From Syncephalastrum monosporum B8922 (lineage: Eukaryota > Mucoromycota > Mucoromycetes > Mucorales > Syncephalastraceae), in assembly GCA_000697355.1 (NCBI GenBank), contig JNEN01000873.1, forward strand, positions 1 through 64,000: 64,000 nucleotides of DNA, in the 5' to 3' direction. A program made the position numbers and the translations under genes. Positions 46,758-58,645 of the stretch are shown here, piece after piece. Position 1 is the first letter of the stretch. Every line of letters begins with the position of its first letter. The notes beneath the pieces were generated by a model. The model was given only the letters and a program-made list of their open reading frames with translations, was not told where the DNA came from and searched no databases.

Positions 46758-48307
46758 TCAGTAATCATCGTACACTTTAAGATTGCCAGCAAGGACGACT
46801 GCCATGCCGACCGTTAATAGAGCACTCATGCCAACGTACATGGCAACCACCACCAATTTGCGCCATCGTGCGGATGACCATCGGGTGACGACAGCGGCTG
46901 TCATCATGCCCAAACCAAGGCAGAGGAACAAGGACGCGTACTGAGCCACAGGAATGAAGGTCATTCGGTAGTACGCAGGGTCATCGTGAAACCCATATGC
47001 TGCAGCGGCGGCCAGTACAGAAAACCCTGTTGCAACCACCTTGAAAGAGGGCTTCACGAGGTCGTAAAGTTGATTGAGGAAAAAGAGAATTGCAAATCCA
47101 AAGGAAAAAATCTGCCAGGCTGCGCTCCCGGGTTGACATAGCGCGGTGAATGTCCCGTGAAAAAAAACAAAGGTTTCCAGCAGCAGTATCCAAAGTCGAT
47201 TGCGGTGGCTCTGCTTCAATAGAATTTGATTAGACAAAAAAAATGCAGTATTCCTCGTATTCCCTCGTATTCCCTCGTTGCATTTCTCCTGACGGCGGTA
47301 CAAACCCAGTCCTTCTCCCCTCCCCCCACCGCGCCCCCTTCCTTTTTTCCCCACTGCAATTGCCCTCCCTTAGGAAGCGGTTCACTCCACCTGATGTAAA
47401 AAGCTCGATGACTGCCATAGCAGCAGACACTGGTAAAAGAAACCACCAAAGTGACCCAATGTTCCTTCCTATTCGACGATGGGTCGTTATTGACAACTCG
47501 GATGAGGACGCATCCTATCTGCACTTACCGCTGGATGATAATGGAAGTTGTACACAGTACCGAAACTCATGACGTATCCATGGTACCGTTTGACGAAATT
47601 GAGGACTTGGGCAAGTAAGGACGACGGGGATGCGGACCGACCTCCTTTGCCGAAAAGTATGCCTCGGCGCGGGATAGCTAGGATGATAGCCACCACTAAG
47701 ACGGCAATGACTGAACCCTGGGCTGTGCCTTCCGAGACATCGATCGCAAGTCCGTCATAGGCAACATGCGACTGTACCAGCTTGTAGACCATCATGACGA
47801 TATTAAGGAGCATCATGGCCTTATTCCACCACCGTATCTCTGTGCTCCAGCGCACCGCTTGCTCTTTCTGCTGCAGCAGGTGCTGTTTCTTTTGGAATTG
47901 AGCCAGTATAAGCCATTGGCCCAGCTGGTGCACGGTATATCCCGCCCAGGCCGTCCAGCGGCCAAGTGGGTTGGGAAAAGCTGTTCGCCATGCATAGGCA
48001 AATGGCGTCGATTGCCCTTTATGGGTGCCAAGGATGACCTTTCTGTTAAATTATGGTATGCTCCAAGGGAGGCCGATCCCATTGCGTGTGTGTGTGTGTG
48101 TGTGTATGTGTCTTTACCATGGACAAAGCGGGTACCGCGAATGGTGAAACGGCCAAAGCCCATTTCTCCTCGGGCCGGGCGAGCGTTCAGTAGATTGTAT
48201 GTGAAGGTACCAGGGGCATCGGCAAGGGCCCACACAGCGACTGCCGTGGCAAAGAGCAGTGAGCCTAGAATGAAACTGACTATGGCACACTTGGACGAGG
48301 CGTGCAT
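46758..48307 (-). CDS. Multi-pass membrane protein of unknown function
   Basis: Four exons: 48307-48118, 48016-47529, 47468-47391 and 47210-46758, 402 residues. The frame at the first junction is closed only by using the acceptor at 48017, which gives FVHG^QSTPFAYAW. Roughly eight or nine hydrophobic segments: the first at residues 8-28, a pair around KAMMLLNIVMMVYKL and VIAVLVVAIILAI, and several after YHPAEGTLGHFGGFF. Conserved-looking polar motifs are YHPAEGTLGHFGGFF and LLLETFVFFHGTFTALC, which suggest a real family, but I cannot name it. The end is convergent with RSR1, 221 bases apart. Confidence 0.7.
48084..48110 (+). repeat. TG microsatellite inside an intron
   Basis: gc(gt)n with about 12 repeats, lying in intron 1 of the membrane protein gene, between the donor at 48117 and the acceptor at 48017. 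Confidence 0.85.
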
Positions 48308-49071
48308 AGTACGCTTGTATGTGTCTGTGTATATATATGTGTGTGTATGCAAGGAAGGTGGCACACAGCCCTACGCGACCGTTTCGGGCATGGGAACACA
48401 AAAAATGGATGACCACGGAATTGCTCTTTTTTTCTACGTTGTTATATATCTCTGTACCAATGACAGGGTTAACGTGTGCAGACACGGTAGGCTTGACACG
48501 AGAAAGATATAAGCGAATGGTCAAGATGCAGGTATAAAGACTGTATCATTGTCCGGGGATCTGTGTTTCCACATTTTGTTCAGTTTCTCGGCGTACCACG
48601 ACGTGACAGGATGATTCGAACATAGAAGAAACGGGTAAGAATCCAAAGGTTGCTTTACTTATTATTAAACAGAGGTTGGCAGGCTGTCGAAACAGCAGTA
48701 TGAGAAAGTGACAACGTTTTGCACGAGGGCTACATGGACTTGGCTGTTCTCACGTATAACCTGGTGTACTTTTAATTTGTTCTTTTACTTTATCTTTTAC
48801 TGACATAGTTCTCCAGTATCGAAGCATATTCAATCACAATCGTTATTCTTGAACGGTGAGTAGTAGACATGTCGACATAGAGGAGCAAGCGCTGAATGGG
48901 TTGGGATAATCACTGTATAAAGTATGTGGCTTAGTCATGAACAGGGTTAGAGAAGCGCGTTCCTCATATTTTTTTGACTTGTATTACTCCCCCCAACTCC
49001 CCCACTCTAGAACATAAAGCTGCCCTTTCAAGACTTGGCAGTTTGACGAGGAGCGTAGTTCAGAACGTTCA
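48308..49071. other. Divergent intergenic region
   Basis: Lies between the start of the membrane protein gene and the PPR gene. No gene seen. Short tg-rich sequence at 48318-48350 is part of the former's leader. Confidence 0.45.
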
Positions 49072-51015
49072 ATGGCCACCACGAGCGGCGCTGTCCATAT
49101 CACTCGTCTCTTATGGCGAAGACACGCTATCAAGGCCATCCCGACGCCTCTCGTCTCTCTTTCCCGGCATCGATGGCCGCTGGCTTGCCATGCCTCGACG
49201 CGACTCCTGAACCCCATGTCCACCACTGCCACCGCCCCCGACAGCGATGTGGCATTATTACGACGGAAAACCATGCCACTTGCCAAACTGAAAAATGAAG
49301 CCGTCAACGACCTCCGCCAACGATTGCGAGCCATTCGGAAAGAACCTGCCACCGCACAGGAACTCGACACGATCCTCCAACTCTTCCAGCACCCGGACGT
49401 GCAGAACCAGCTCCAGCTTGTTGGGCCCACGCGTGTCGATGCGTATTACAAGTGCGTCGCCGAAGCAGGCTCAGTGAAGCTCATGGAGAAGGTGGTGGCG
49501 ACGCTGCCGCGCATGGGATTTCCGCTGTCCATGGAGTCGATGGAATGGGTCATTGTGACCTACCTCAAGGCGAACCACATCAAACGTGCCCACGGGCTGC
49601 TGCAAGAAATGTACCAGGCCGAGCAGACACCGACCATTCAGATCTACAACCACCTCCTGAAAGCGTACGCCATGCAATTCAACAAGCCTTCGCGCCGGAA
49701 ACAGGCCCAGGCCCTCTTGCAAGACATGCGCCGCCACGGCGTCCAGCCCACGGCGCAGTCGTATATACAACTCCTGATGGGAAACGCGCGCTACTGCCAT
49801 CGCCCGGCCGACACCCAGACGACGCTGGCTTGGTTCCAGACGCTGATGAAGATCGAGGCACGGCAGGACTACCAAAAGACGCTCGCCAAACTCAACACAC
49901 TGCTGGGCACCATGGCCACCCGCGGCGACCCCGCACTGCCCTCCGTGCTCGACCTCCTCCTCGACGGCGGGCTCACACCCGACCTGAAGTTGGCCATCCA
50001 CATCACAGCCGGCACAGGCCATCCCTCTTTAGCTGAGCAGGTCTTCCACTTGACGCGCCGCCGCCGACGCGCTACGCTCGGGCCCGACACATACAATACC
50101 CTCGTCACTGGATACCTGCGTCCCGAGCGACACGCCGTCGACCTCTCGGGCGCCATTCGCATCTTCCAAATCATGATCCAGGACGGCATCCCGCCCACCA
50201 CCGCCACCTACGAACGGCTCCTGACCTCGTACGCGTCCGCATCGAGACTCGACGACGAAAGCATGCGCTTTGCTGTGCTGAACAAGCTCTGGCAGGCCAT
50301 CATGGAGACCTCCCGCACCGCCGTCGGGGCGCACGTCGTCGCGCCCCTGCTGAGCTGCTATCTCCAGCACGGCAAGTTGGCCGAGGCGGAGCAGGTCTAC
50401 TGGGATCTGCGGCAGCGCAACAACCCGATGCCGCGGCGCACGCTGGGCTGGGTCGACCGCGTCGTGTCTGGCTTCGCGGACAGGCTGCACCTCCTCTCGG
50501 CGTTTTCGATCCTCTACGACGCGCTCATGATCGGCCACTGGCCCGAGACGCAGACGCTGTGCAAGGTGATCCGGGCATGCGGCAAGCGCGACGACATTGA
50601 ATCGGCCGAGCAGCTGGTGGTGATCATGCTCGAATCGCAGCAAGAGGCCAAACGGCCGAGGAAGATCAGCAGCATGTGCTATGCGACGATGGTGCAGACC
50701 TACGTCCGCTGCGGCGAGCTCGACAAGGCGGTGCAAATGTACTTCAAGGAGCTCACGGCCAAGATGGCGGACCGGAGCGACCGGAAGCGCGCCCTGGCCC
50801 TCCGGATGGCAGCGCAGCGGCTGCGTTGGCGGCTCGGGCTCGACCTCGCAGACCATATACCCGAAAAGAAGGCGATTCGCGACCACTACCATCGCTGGTC
50901 GAGACGGTTGCAGCGCGAAGCGCGCGCGCGAGACGCCCATCAAACCAGACTGCGATTCATTAGACAGCGACGCAACAGACGCTGGTGGCGATCACGCATC
51001 CACAGAGACAAATAA
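49072..51015 (+). CDS. Pentatricopeptide repeat protein, probably mitochondrial
   Basis: Single exon, 647 residues. The N-terminus (RLLWRRHAIKAIPTPLVSLSRHRW) is basic and free of acids, typical of mitochondrial import. PPR motifs of about 35 residues recur from residue 115: VDAYYKCVAEAGSVKLMEKV, ESMEWVIVTYLKANHIKRA, IQIYNHLLKAYAMQ, QSYIQLLMGNARYC, DTYNTLVTGYLRPE, ATYERLLTSYASAS, and MCYATMVQTYVRCGELDKA. The C-terminus is extremely Arg-rich (last 50 residues). PPR proteins bind organellar RNA for processing or translation; the target is unknown. The next gene starts 97 bases after this stop on the same strand. The GC content is higher than in the flanking genes, and there is no intron, like its neighbour. 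Confidence 0.85.
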   Translation: MATTSGAVHITRLLWRRHAIKAIPTPLVSLSRHRWPLACHASTRLLNPMSTTATAPDSDVALLRRKTMPLAKLKNEAVNDLRQRLRAIRKEPATAQELDTILQLFQHPDVQNQLQLVGPTRVDAYYKCVAEAGSVKLMEKVVATLPRMGFPLSMESMEWVIVTYLKANHIKRAHGLLQEMYQAEQTPTIQIYNHLLKAYAMQFNKPSRRKQAQALLQDMRRHGVQPTAQSYIQLLMGNARYCHRPADTQTTLAWFQTLMKIEARQDYQKTLAKLNTLLGTMATRGDPALPSVLDLLLDGGLTPDLKLAIHITAGTGHPSLAEQVFHLTRRRRRATLGPDTYNTLVTGYLRPERHAVDLSGAIRIFQIMIQDGIPPTTATYERLLTSYASASRLDDESMRFAVLNKLWQAIMETSRTAVGAHVVAPLLSCYLQHGKLAEAEQVYWDLRQRNNPMPRRTLGWVDRVVSGFADRLHLLSAFSILYDALMIGHWPETQTLCKVIRACGKRDDIESAEQLVVIMLESQQEAKRPRKISSMCYATMVQTYVRCGELDKAVQMYFKELTAKMADRSDRKRALALRMAAQRLRWRLGLDLADHIPEKKAIRDHYHRWSRRLQREARARDAHQTRLRFIRQRRNRRWWRSRIHRDK

Positions 51016-51112
51016 TCACCCTAATAAACCCGCCTGTAAATTACCGTGTCCCTCTCCCAATAATTGCTCCCTTTCCTTCTTCCTTTGTGATTGCTCCGTT
51101 TGCCACCATTGC

Positions 51113-53599
51113 ATGACCCACAAACTGTCCAATGCCATCATCCTGATTGCGCTGGCCTTGCTGCAGTTCCTGGGCACGTTCCTGTTCCTCAGAGGGTTCC
51201 TGCTGACGCGACACACCCTCCCTGACCGAGGCCAGCCCCTCGACCCGTGGCAGGCCTTTCCCATCCTGCCATCCCCGGTGGACCGCGCTCGCGCGCCATT
51301 CCACCAGGGCCCGGCCTACCCCGCCATGGAGCGCGCCGTCATTGTTGTCATTGATGCGCTTCGGTTTGACTTTGTCGTCGACCAAAAGAATGCCACCCGT
51401 CACTACTGGAACCACCTGCCTGTCATTCACCAGCTGACCCAGTCGCAGCCGACATCCAGTCTCCTCTTCCAGTTTCGCGCCGATCCGCCGACCACGACGA
51501 TGCAGCGCGTCAAGGGTCTCATGACGGGCTCGTTGCCGACGTTCATCGACGCCGGCAGCAACTTTGCCTCGGGCGCGGTCGGCGAAGACCACCTCGTCCA
51601 CCACTTTCACAGCAACGCTTTCCACGTCACCCTCCTCGGCGACGATACGTGGGTGCACCTCTTTCCCGACAGCATCGACACGGCCCACGCGAGCGACAGC
51701 TTCAAGATGTTTGATCTGCACACGGTCGACAACCGCATCCTGGACAAGCTGTGGACTGAGGTCGCACAACCTAGAAAACAGGTCGTCGTGGCCCATTTCC
51801 TGGGCGTCGATCATTGCGGCCACACGTACGGGCCGGATCACCCCCATATGGCGGACAAGCTAGCCCAGATGAATACCGTCCTCGAACGGCTGGTCCGCGA
51901 GATCGATGACGCCACGCTGCTGGTCGTCATGGGAGACCACGGCATGTCGGTCGAAGGCGATCACGGCGGTGAGAGCGTCGAGGAACTGATGAGCACGCTT
52001 TTCCTGCACGCCAAGCGTCCTCTCACCTCGGCCAACACGGGCTTGCGCGACCTGTATCACCGCATCCACGCAGCCAGGCAACGCGTGCTCGGCTACGACC
52101 TTCGCGACATCAGCGAACGCCTCCACTACGACGCGTCCCGTTATCCGATCGTGTCCCAGATCCATCTCGTGCCTACCTTGGCGTACCTGATGGGCGTGCC
52201 GATTCCCTTTGGCAATCTGGGCGCTCTCCTCCCCGACGTCCTCAACCCACCCACGATCGGCGCAGACCCGCTCAAGACCCTGCAGCACATGGTCCTCCAG
52301 TATCGCAAGAACGCGGTCCAGGTGCACACCTACCTGACGCGGTACGCCGCATACGATGCCGCTTTTGCACCGGACGCCCTCCACGACAAGATGGCGTACC
52401 TCTGGGCCGCCGAAACGGCGCTGCTCCGCTCGGACGCAGCCCAGAGCCGGGCCGTGCTCGAGCAGGCCATTCTCGACTACGACGCCTTTTTGATCCACAC
52501 GCTCCAGTACTGCGAGGCCATCTGGGCCCAGTTCGACGTCAGGAGCATGGTGCTCGGCATCGCCGTCCTCGCCTGCGGTGTGCTGGCCTCGTTCTGGCTT
52601 CTATCGAGTACGATCACACGCGATATGTTCTGGCTCGTCGCCGGCCTGCTCGTCCAAGCCCTCACCCTGGGCTCCAACAGCTTTGTGGTCTGGGAAGACC
52701 AGGGCACGCGTTTCGTGGCCGCCACGTTGTGCGTGATATGGCTCGTGCAGGACCCCCACTGGCTTCCGCTGGCGGTGCTTGCCTGGATCCGCCTGACGGG
52801 CCTGACCGGACTCTGCCGCGAGGAGCAGTTTCCGTACTGTGACTCCCTCCAAACCGCACCCGACTGGCTTCTGACCGGCACCGCCATTGTGCTAACCCTG
52901 CTTCTCCTGCCCTATGCATTCGGACGACGCCCCACCCGTGTCCTGTACCGCCTCAGTCTGTCCATCGTCCTCGTGCGCCTCATGGTCGACGTGTACGCAT
53001 GGGAGGGCAGTTCAGCCCTCCTGCAAGTGTACTTGCCGCGGACCGTGTTTGCCATCACGCTCTGGATGACGTTCCAGGACGGCTGGTCCGCACTGTACGG
53101 ATGGAGCGCGATGCTCGCGATGCTGCAGCGCCCGCTCGGCTGTCTCTGGCTGCTTACCGTACCGCTCGTGGTGGAGGTCCTCGCGCGCGGCAACGCGCGC
53201 AGCCGCACGACCCGGCTGGTCCTCGTCCATACCCTCGGCAGCCACCTGTTCTTTGCCACCTTCCACCAGGCCACGTTTTCAGCCTTGCCCTGGAAAGCCG
53301 CCTTCATCGGCTTTGACGATATGAACTATTACGGTGGAGCCACGCTGGTGTCGCTCTCGACGCTGGGGAGCTACCTTTTGAGCTGGATGGGCTGGCGCCT
53401 CCTCTTGCCGGCCCCGCAGGCGCCGCACTATGACTACCTCTTGCTGCTCTCACAGTCGATCCCCACCGCCCTCACCGCCGTGTTTGTCTACATCCTGCGG
53501 CGGCATCTCATGACATGGAAGATTTTTGCACCTCGCCTCTTGTTGCAGGTCATCCTGGGGCTGGGCGTGCACGTCATGGCCTTGCTCATTAAAAAATGA
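51113..53599 (+). CDS. GPI13: GPI ethanolamine phosphate transferase 3 (PIG-O/GPI13)
   Basis: Single exon, 828 residues. It adds phosphoethanolamine to the third mannose of the GPI anchor precursor in the ER. After an N-terminal membrane anchor (NAIILIALALLQFLGTFLFL) comes an alkaline-phosphatase-like lumenal domain: VIVVIDALRFDF (metal Asp), MTGSLPTFID (nucleophile Thr region), KMFDLHTVDNRI, VVVAHFLGVDHCGHTYGPDH, and VVMGDHGMSVEGDHGG, all metal ligands present. The second half has many membrane spans. LHTVDN and the FLGVDH motif fit PIG-O better than PIG-N or PIG-G. The start was taken at the first ATG after the PPR stop; the frame is open upstream only because it shadows the PPR gene. The C-terminus ends LIKK, a dilysine-like ER signal. 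Confidence 0.92.
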   Translation: MTHKLSNAIILIALALLQFLGTFLFLRGFLLTRHTLPDRGQPLDPWQAFPILPSPVDRARAPFHQGPAYPAMERAVIVVIDALRFDFVVDQKNATRHYWNHLPVIHQLTQSQPTSSLLFQFRADPPTTTMQRVKGLMTGSLPTFIDAGSNFASGAVGEDHLVHHFHSNAFHVTLLGDDTWVHLFPDSIDTAHASDSFKMFDLHTVDNRILDKLWTEVAQPRKQVVVAHFLGVDHCGHTYGPDHPHMADKLAQMNTVLERLVREIDDATLLVVMGDHGMSVEGDHGGESVEELMSTLFLHAKRPLTSANTGLRDLYHRIHAARQRVLGYDLRDISERLHYDASRYPIVSQIHLVPTLAYLMGVPIPFGNLGALLPDVLNPPTIGADPLKTLQHMVLQYRKNAVQVHTYLTRYAAYDAAFAPDALHDKMAYLWAAETALLRSDAAQSRAVLEQAILDYDAFLIHTLQYCEAIWAQFDVRSMVLGIAVLACGVLASFWLLSSTITRDMFWLVAGLLVQALTLGSNSFVVWEDQGTRFVAATLCVIWLVQDPHWLPLAVLAWIRLTGLTGLCREEQFPYCDSLQTAPDWLLTGTAIVLTLLLLPYAFGRRPTRVLYRLSLSIVLVRLMVDVYAWEGSSALLQVYLPRTVFAITLWMTFQDGWSALYGWSAMLAMLQRPLGCLWLLTVPLVVEVLARGNARSRTTRLVLVHTLGSHLFFATFHQATFSALPWKAAFIGFDDMNYYGGATLVSLSTLGSYLLSWMGWRLLLPAPQAPHYDYLLLLSQSIPTALTAVFVYILRRHLMTWKIFAPRLLLQVILGLGVHVMALLIKK

Positions 53600-53768
53600 A
53601 CTGGAATGCTTTTCTTTCTTTTTCTTCTTATTAATGTATTTCTTTTACGATGGACCGTTTCCTTTGTCTTTGCTTGTACTGACTGACTGACTGACTGGCT
53701 GGTTGGTTGTCCCTTTATTTTTTATATTTTATTTTTGTTTTTGATTTCTGCTTGCTTAATTCTCCTTG

Positions 53769-55751
53769 ATGTCAAATTACCCCACTTTGCGGAATCCATT
53801 GTTGGATACCTCTCCACCGGCGGCGTCCCAACGCACGCGCCGCTTCATGATGGGCGGCCTCTCGACGTCGGCATCGATCAAGAGTATCTCGTCCGCCTCC
53901 ACCGCGTCTTTTAAGAGTTTATTTACACGGTCGATTCAGCAACTGTCTAGCGTGGGCTCACAAATGCGACTGGGCCAGTCGCATAAGCGGATCGGGCCCT
54001 CGCTCACATTTTCCGCGGGCAAAGGGGCGGGAGGCGCAGAAAAATATTTTGCGAAGCCCAAGACCATGAAGCGCACGGGCTCGCTCATGGTCACGCACCC
54101 CAAGGAGACGCCAGAGGAGCCGATGGTGCATTATAATGGAGCCTACAATACGATGGATCAGTTCTCGAACGAGCAGCTGCAGTGGATCTCTTCTGAGCCC
54201 GTGTCAGGGATCGGGGTGCGCCAGCCGCTCAAGGACTGCTCCACGGATTCGATCGTCATGCGGAAACCGGTGAAGCGCAGTCAGACTTTGTAAGTGTTCC
54301 TTTGTTGAAAGTGGGGGATCAGGCGATTGATAATGGGTCCAGTCCGATGGTGCGTCAGCCTACGCGAACGGTGTCATCCAAAGCCATGTTTTACCTCCGA
54401 GGCAAGTAACACGAAATGCATTTGCATCTAAATGCTGCTCATGTGGCGTGTAGCACACACCGAGCTAATGTTGTCGTTACACATGCAATCATTCAAATCA
54501 CAAACAAAAACACCAGCAAACGTAAGGGAAAGATAAAGTAGAAGGAAAGGAAGGGGAGCCAAAAAGAAAAAAATAACAACAGAACGAATTAAGCTCACCA
54601 CACGTGTCACACTTTTGCTCAGCTTGCTACTTGCGCTGCACTGTCCAGATCAATCAGGACATCTTGTTGGGTCAGCACGTCGCGAGCGAGAAGTGCGGCA
54701 AGAACAGCACGCAGGCCGACGTGGACGAGATCTTCCTTCTTGATTTCGACGAACCCAGCACTGTCACGGTCCGCGTGTTTTCCCAACCACGTTCTGCGCT
54801 GGGCGGTTTGTTTGCGAATCGGAGCCGGCAGCAGGACATGTACGTAGGCCACGAGGATTTCCAGGTGTCTGTCCGGCCGACCGACAAGGAGTTGCGCCGC
54901 GTGCAGCTCGTGGATGGGCCCGAGTGCGATCTCATTGTGGTATGCGGCACCTTCGTCAGCATCGGCGCACAGGCTCTCCTCCAGAACCGACGCCTCTTTA
55001 GCGAATATATCACTGTGTACGCCCGAGGCAGAGGCATTCCCGTAAGTGTGTCTTTTTTTTCCTTTGTCGTGTCATCCCAACGTCGGCGCTGACCCGTTTC
55101 AATGGCGGGTGTAGAAATGGGAGCGTTACTGGGCTGCTTTGCACGGCAATGAGCTCTTGCTCTACGATTTCGAATACAAGGAGGCAAGTGGAGGGGACTA
55201 GAGAAAGTGAGAGTGGATCGGATGGAGATATAATAATCACGCACGGTTTACCCTTTTTTTTCATTTAGAGCCGACCGCCTTTGTTTGTTATTCCGCTGAG
55301 GTATTTTGTGCTGGCGATGCATCCATCTGTGGAAGACGATGAGCGGCTCGTGGACGTGGGAGCGATCGGATTAGCACTGCAATTTACGGAGCGTGTGGTG
55401 AACCCGCGTGAAGTGTGGACGTTTGACGAGGATGACGTATCGCATTTCGAAGGTCGTATGTATGTGCTCCCGGATAATGCCGCTGTGTCTGCGCAGTGGG
55501 AAGCGGCCTTTGCGCAGGTGGCGTCTTTCCTCGACGAGTTTCGCAACTTGGAGGACGATGAAGACGACGAAAGCGACGACGGATACGACAGCGACGAGTA
55601 TGAGGACGACGAACAGGAGGAGGAGGAAGGCCTCAGAAGCAGCCTGTCCGATCTCGGTCGAGGTTTTGAAACCCTTTCACTATTGGACCATACACATCCG
55701 GGTCATTATCATCACAATGACAAGTACGTTCCCGCCAAGTTTCTGTGGTGA
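53769..55751 (+). CDS. Anillin-like protein with C-terminal PH domain (BUD4/MID2 type)
   Basis: Five exons: 53769-54289, 54343-54401, 54623-55041, 55115-55183 and 55269-55751, 516 residues. The first 190 residues are Ser/Thr-rich and basic. Residues 195-335 resemble the anillin homology region (YLRCTVQINQDILLGQHVAS, VTVRVFSQPRS, VHEDF-like strands). The PH domain begins WERYWAALHGNELLLYDFEYKE and continues after the last intron with PLFVIPLRY. A long acidic run (DDEDDESDDGYDSDEYEDDEQEEEE) sits near the C-terminus. Anillin-like proteins organise septins and the contractile ring. Introns 2 and 4 both have GC donors (GAG^GCAAGT). Confidence 0.75.
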
Positions 55752-55962
55752 AAAAGAAAAAGCAACACAAAGAAAAAAAAAAGTAGTAACATGACACACA
55801 TAATACATACATGCGGCGATAAACACACGAATGTGTGGGGGAAGGGGGTCTCTCATTGGGAGGATTTCAGTACGTTTTCTTCCCAATCGCTTGCTCTTTT
55901 TTTTTCATTTTACTTTATTCTTCTTTCTCGTCTTTTGTTATATAAATACATATATATTTGAC

Positions 55963-58645
55963 ATGCGGTCCGCCGCAGGAGAATCGTCTTCGTCGAGTGC
56001 ATTACCGCCGACAGTAGCCACCGAACATGAACCACTGCTACCATCGCGCCGAAAAGACAAATCGCCTGTTCGGCCCACTCCATTAAGTCAACCTTCGTAT
56101 GGCAGCACACCCCCGGCCGAGCCTCACTGGACCGAGCCGATCCGGTATCGCCTCTTTTTCCTGTTTGTTGTCCTCCTCGGGCTGTCCTGCGTGGCTGCCG
56201 TGCTGCTGCTGCTCATGACACCGGACTTTGCACAGCGCTCCTTCCAAAACGGCGTCGAGTTCCGCTTCCGAGAAGCGTCGATACTCAGCAGCAAACAACA
56301 AGACGTCCTGTCCTTGCACGTCGCCGGCGACTTGGCTCTCAAGGACGCTGCATACAGCTTGGCCCGCAAAGCAGCCTGGCTGTTTGGTGACCTGCGTATT
56401 CTGGATTCAGCCCAGCTGCAGGTGTATCACGCGGGCGACGTGATGGGCTCGCTCGATTTACCGGGCCTCGCGCTCGCCCGTCAGTCCAACACCACCCAGT
56501 TTGACTTTGTCACCGATTTCGTCATTACCGATCCAAAGGCCCTCATGGCCTTTGCTCAGCAAGCCGTCGCCGCAAAGAACGTCACTTGGCGAATCGTCGG
56601 CCCCGTCGCTGTCAAAATCGGCTGGCTCTTCAGCGGTCTGACCATGAATCTGGATAAGGAGGTGCTCCTGCAAGGTAATTCAGAGAGATTTACCGCTTTA
56701 CTGCGTGAGGTTGACCCTTTAAATAGGTATGGACGGGTTAAAGCAGGCCAACATGACGTCCATGGCCTTCCCAGGCGCCCATCCATTGGGCGGCATTGCC
56801 TTGCAGGGCAACGTGGGCATTTACAACCCGTCGAGCACACTCAGCCTTGATCTGGGCGACGTTGACTTTGGCGTCTTCCTCGAGGATACCATGATTGCGG
56901 TGGTGCGTGCCAAGGACGCTAAATTGCTCGGCGACCGTGTCAACGACTTTAATATTTCGGGCCGCACCCTCGCCCTCGACCCCGCCGACACGTTGGGCAA
57001 ACAGCGCATGGAGACTTTTTTGTCTACTTACCTGCACGGCAACAGCAGCACTGTATCGATTCGTGGTAGCGCCTTTGGTCCGGACGATCCACCTGGCAAG
57101 CCCAGCCCGCCGTCAAACACCCCGGCCTGGCTTCGCAAGGCACTCCAGTCCGTCACCCTGTCGATGCCGTTTCCAGGCGCCTCCGAAACAAACCTCATCC
57201 AATCCCTCGAGCTCTCGAATCTCAAGATAGACTTTACCCCAGCTGGGGAACCGCTCGTGTCGGGCGACGTCGTCGTGATGCTGCACATGCCGCGCGAAAT
57301 GAATTTTGCCCTGAATGTGACCGAGATTTTGCCCGACGTCTACTTTTATCCGACCGCAAATTCAAATGATCCGTTTGCCCGCCTCGCGCCCAACACGCCC
57401 TCCCCGGCACACACCATCCGCCTTGATCAGAGCGGCCAATTCAGGGTCGAGTCGCGTCTCAGCAAGGCTCCCTTCTCCGTACTTCAGCAAGACGAGTTTG
57501 AAAAGTTTGTCGAGCAAGTCTTTAACGGGCGGGCGGGCCGCGTCTTTATTCGTGGCACCGCCCGGGCGCACGTCGCCAGCGCGTTTGGTGAACTCGATGT
57601 CCGCGGCCTCAATTTCACCGGCGTCATTGATACCAAAGGTACACATACAACCTAAACGTTACAAGCATGAACATATCAATAAATATTCCCCCCTCTTTTT
57701 TCTTTATTCTCTTCTTTTTCTGTATGTCGAATGACATATAGGCATGGAGGGTATGAAGCGCTATCCTCCTGTGGTCACCTCCATTGATATTGTCAAGGGC
57801 ACTCCCAAAGCACTGTACTTGAAGGCAGGCCTGACTATCGAGAGCCCCTCCGACCTCGACATGGATCTCGGCCAAGTGGACTTGCACCTGTTTTACAATG
57901 GCGTACTCCTGGGCGACGTGGATATCCCCACACTGAGGCTCAGGCCTGGCAAGAACGACATGTTCCTGACAATTCGACTATGGCCCTCTGTGGAAACCGA
58001 AACATTTATTGGGCATTATATCTCTGGTAAGTTTACCGGAAACAGGTTTTTCCCAGTTGTCAAGGAGAAAGAAAAATGCTGAACAATAAGGGAAAACAAT
58101 AAGGAGACGATAATAAGACGACACTCGTTGTTTCTGGGCATGCGAATGCTACACGGTCGATCTATCTGGCTCCAGTGATGCGGCAATTAACCTTTGAAGT
58201 GACTCCCCCGCGTTTTGATGCCCAACCCTTGTTGGCCGACATGCAAATGAACCTGCTGTCCTCGACGACGGTGCTATGGTTGCGCAACCCGTTCAAGGAC
58301 ATTTACATCCAGCTTGTGCGACTGAATGCATCCGCCACCTATAAAATCCATCCTGTCGGAACCGCTTATGCGGATTTTCGTGAGGCCGAAGAGGGCTGGC
58401 AGGGCCCGGTCATCTTGCCACCCACGCAGTGTACAAGTACACTCTGCGAGCCAGCCATCATCGAGACGCCCAAGATTCCGGTCATGACCAAGCAGCTCGG
58501 ATGGGATACCATCACACATGCGTTGGGAGGCCAGATCAATGTTTCTGTTGAGAGCCGGCTGACGATCATGATCGATACGTTACTGCTCAACGACATTGAA
58601 TACCAGCGCAGTAACCTTACCACCAAGATTCGCAAGCAGTTTTAA
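55963..58645 (+). CDS. DUF3712 vacuolar membrane protein, TAG1-like
   Basis: Four exons: 55963-56674, 56727-57638, 57742-58026 and 58176-58645, 792 residues; all introns are phase 1. N-terminal cytosolic tail of about 65 residues with EPLLP, a dileucine-like signal for vacuolar sorting, then one membrane span (LFFLFVVLLGLSCVAAVLLLLM) and a lumenal part with repeated DUF3712-type beta domains: NGVEFRFREASI, LGGIALQGNVGIYNPS, LDLGDVDFGVFLEDTM, YLKAGLTIESPSDLDMDLGQVDLHLFYNG. N-glycosylation sites are frequent. The yeast member TAG1 is a vacuolar protein involved in ending autophagy. The layout fits this family; a TAG1 function here is inference. Confidence 0.8.

Noticed and set aside
50029..50943. 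304-codon minus-strand frame opposite the PPR gene
   Set aside because: High GC and strong codon bias of the PPR gene leave the antisense frame open; no recognisable domain.
50681..51112. N-terminal extension of the GPI13 frame upstream of 51113
   Set aside because: This part is a shadow of the PPR gene in another frame; the family starts with the membrane anchor right after the ATG at 51113.
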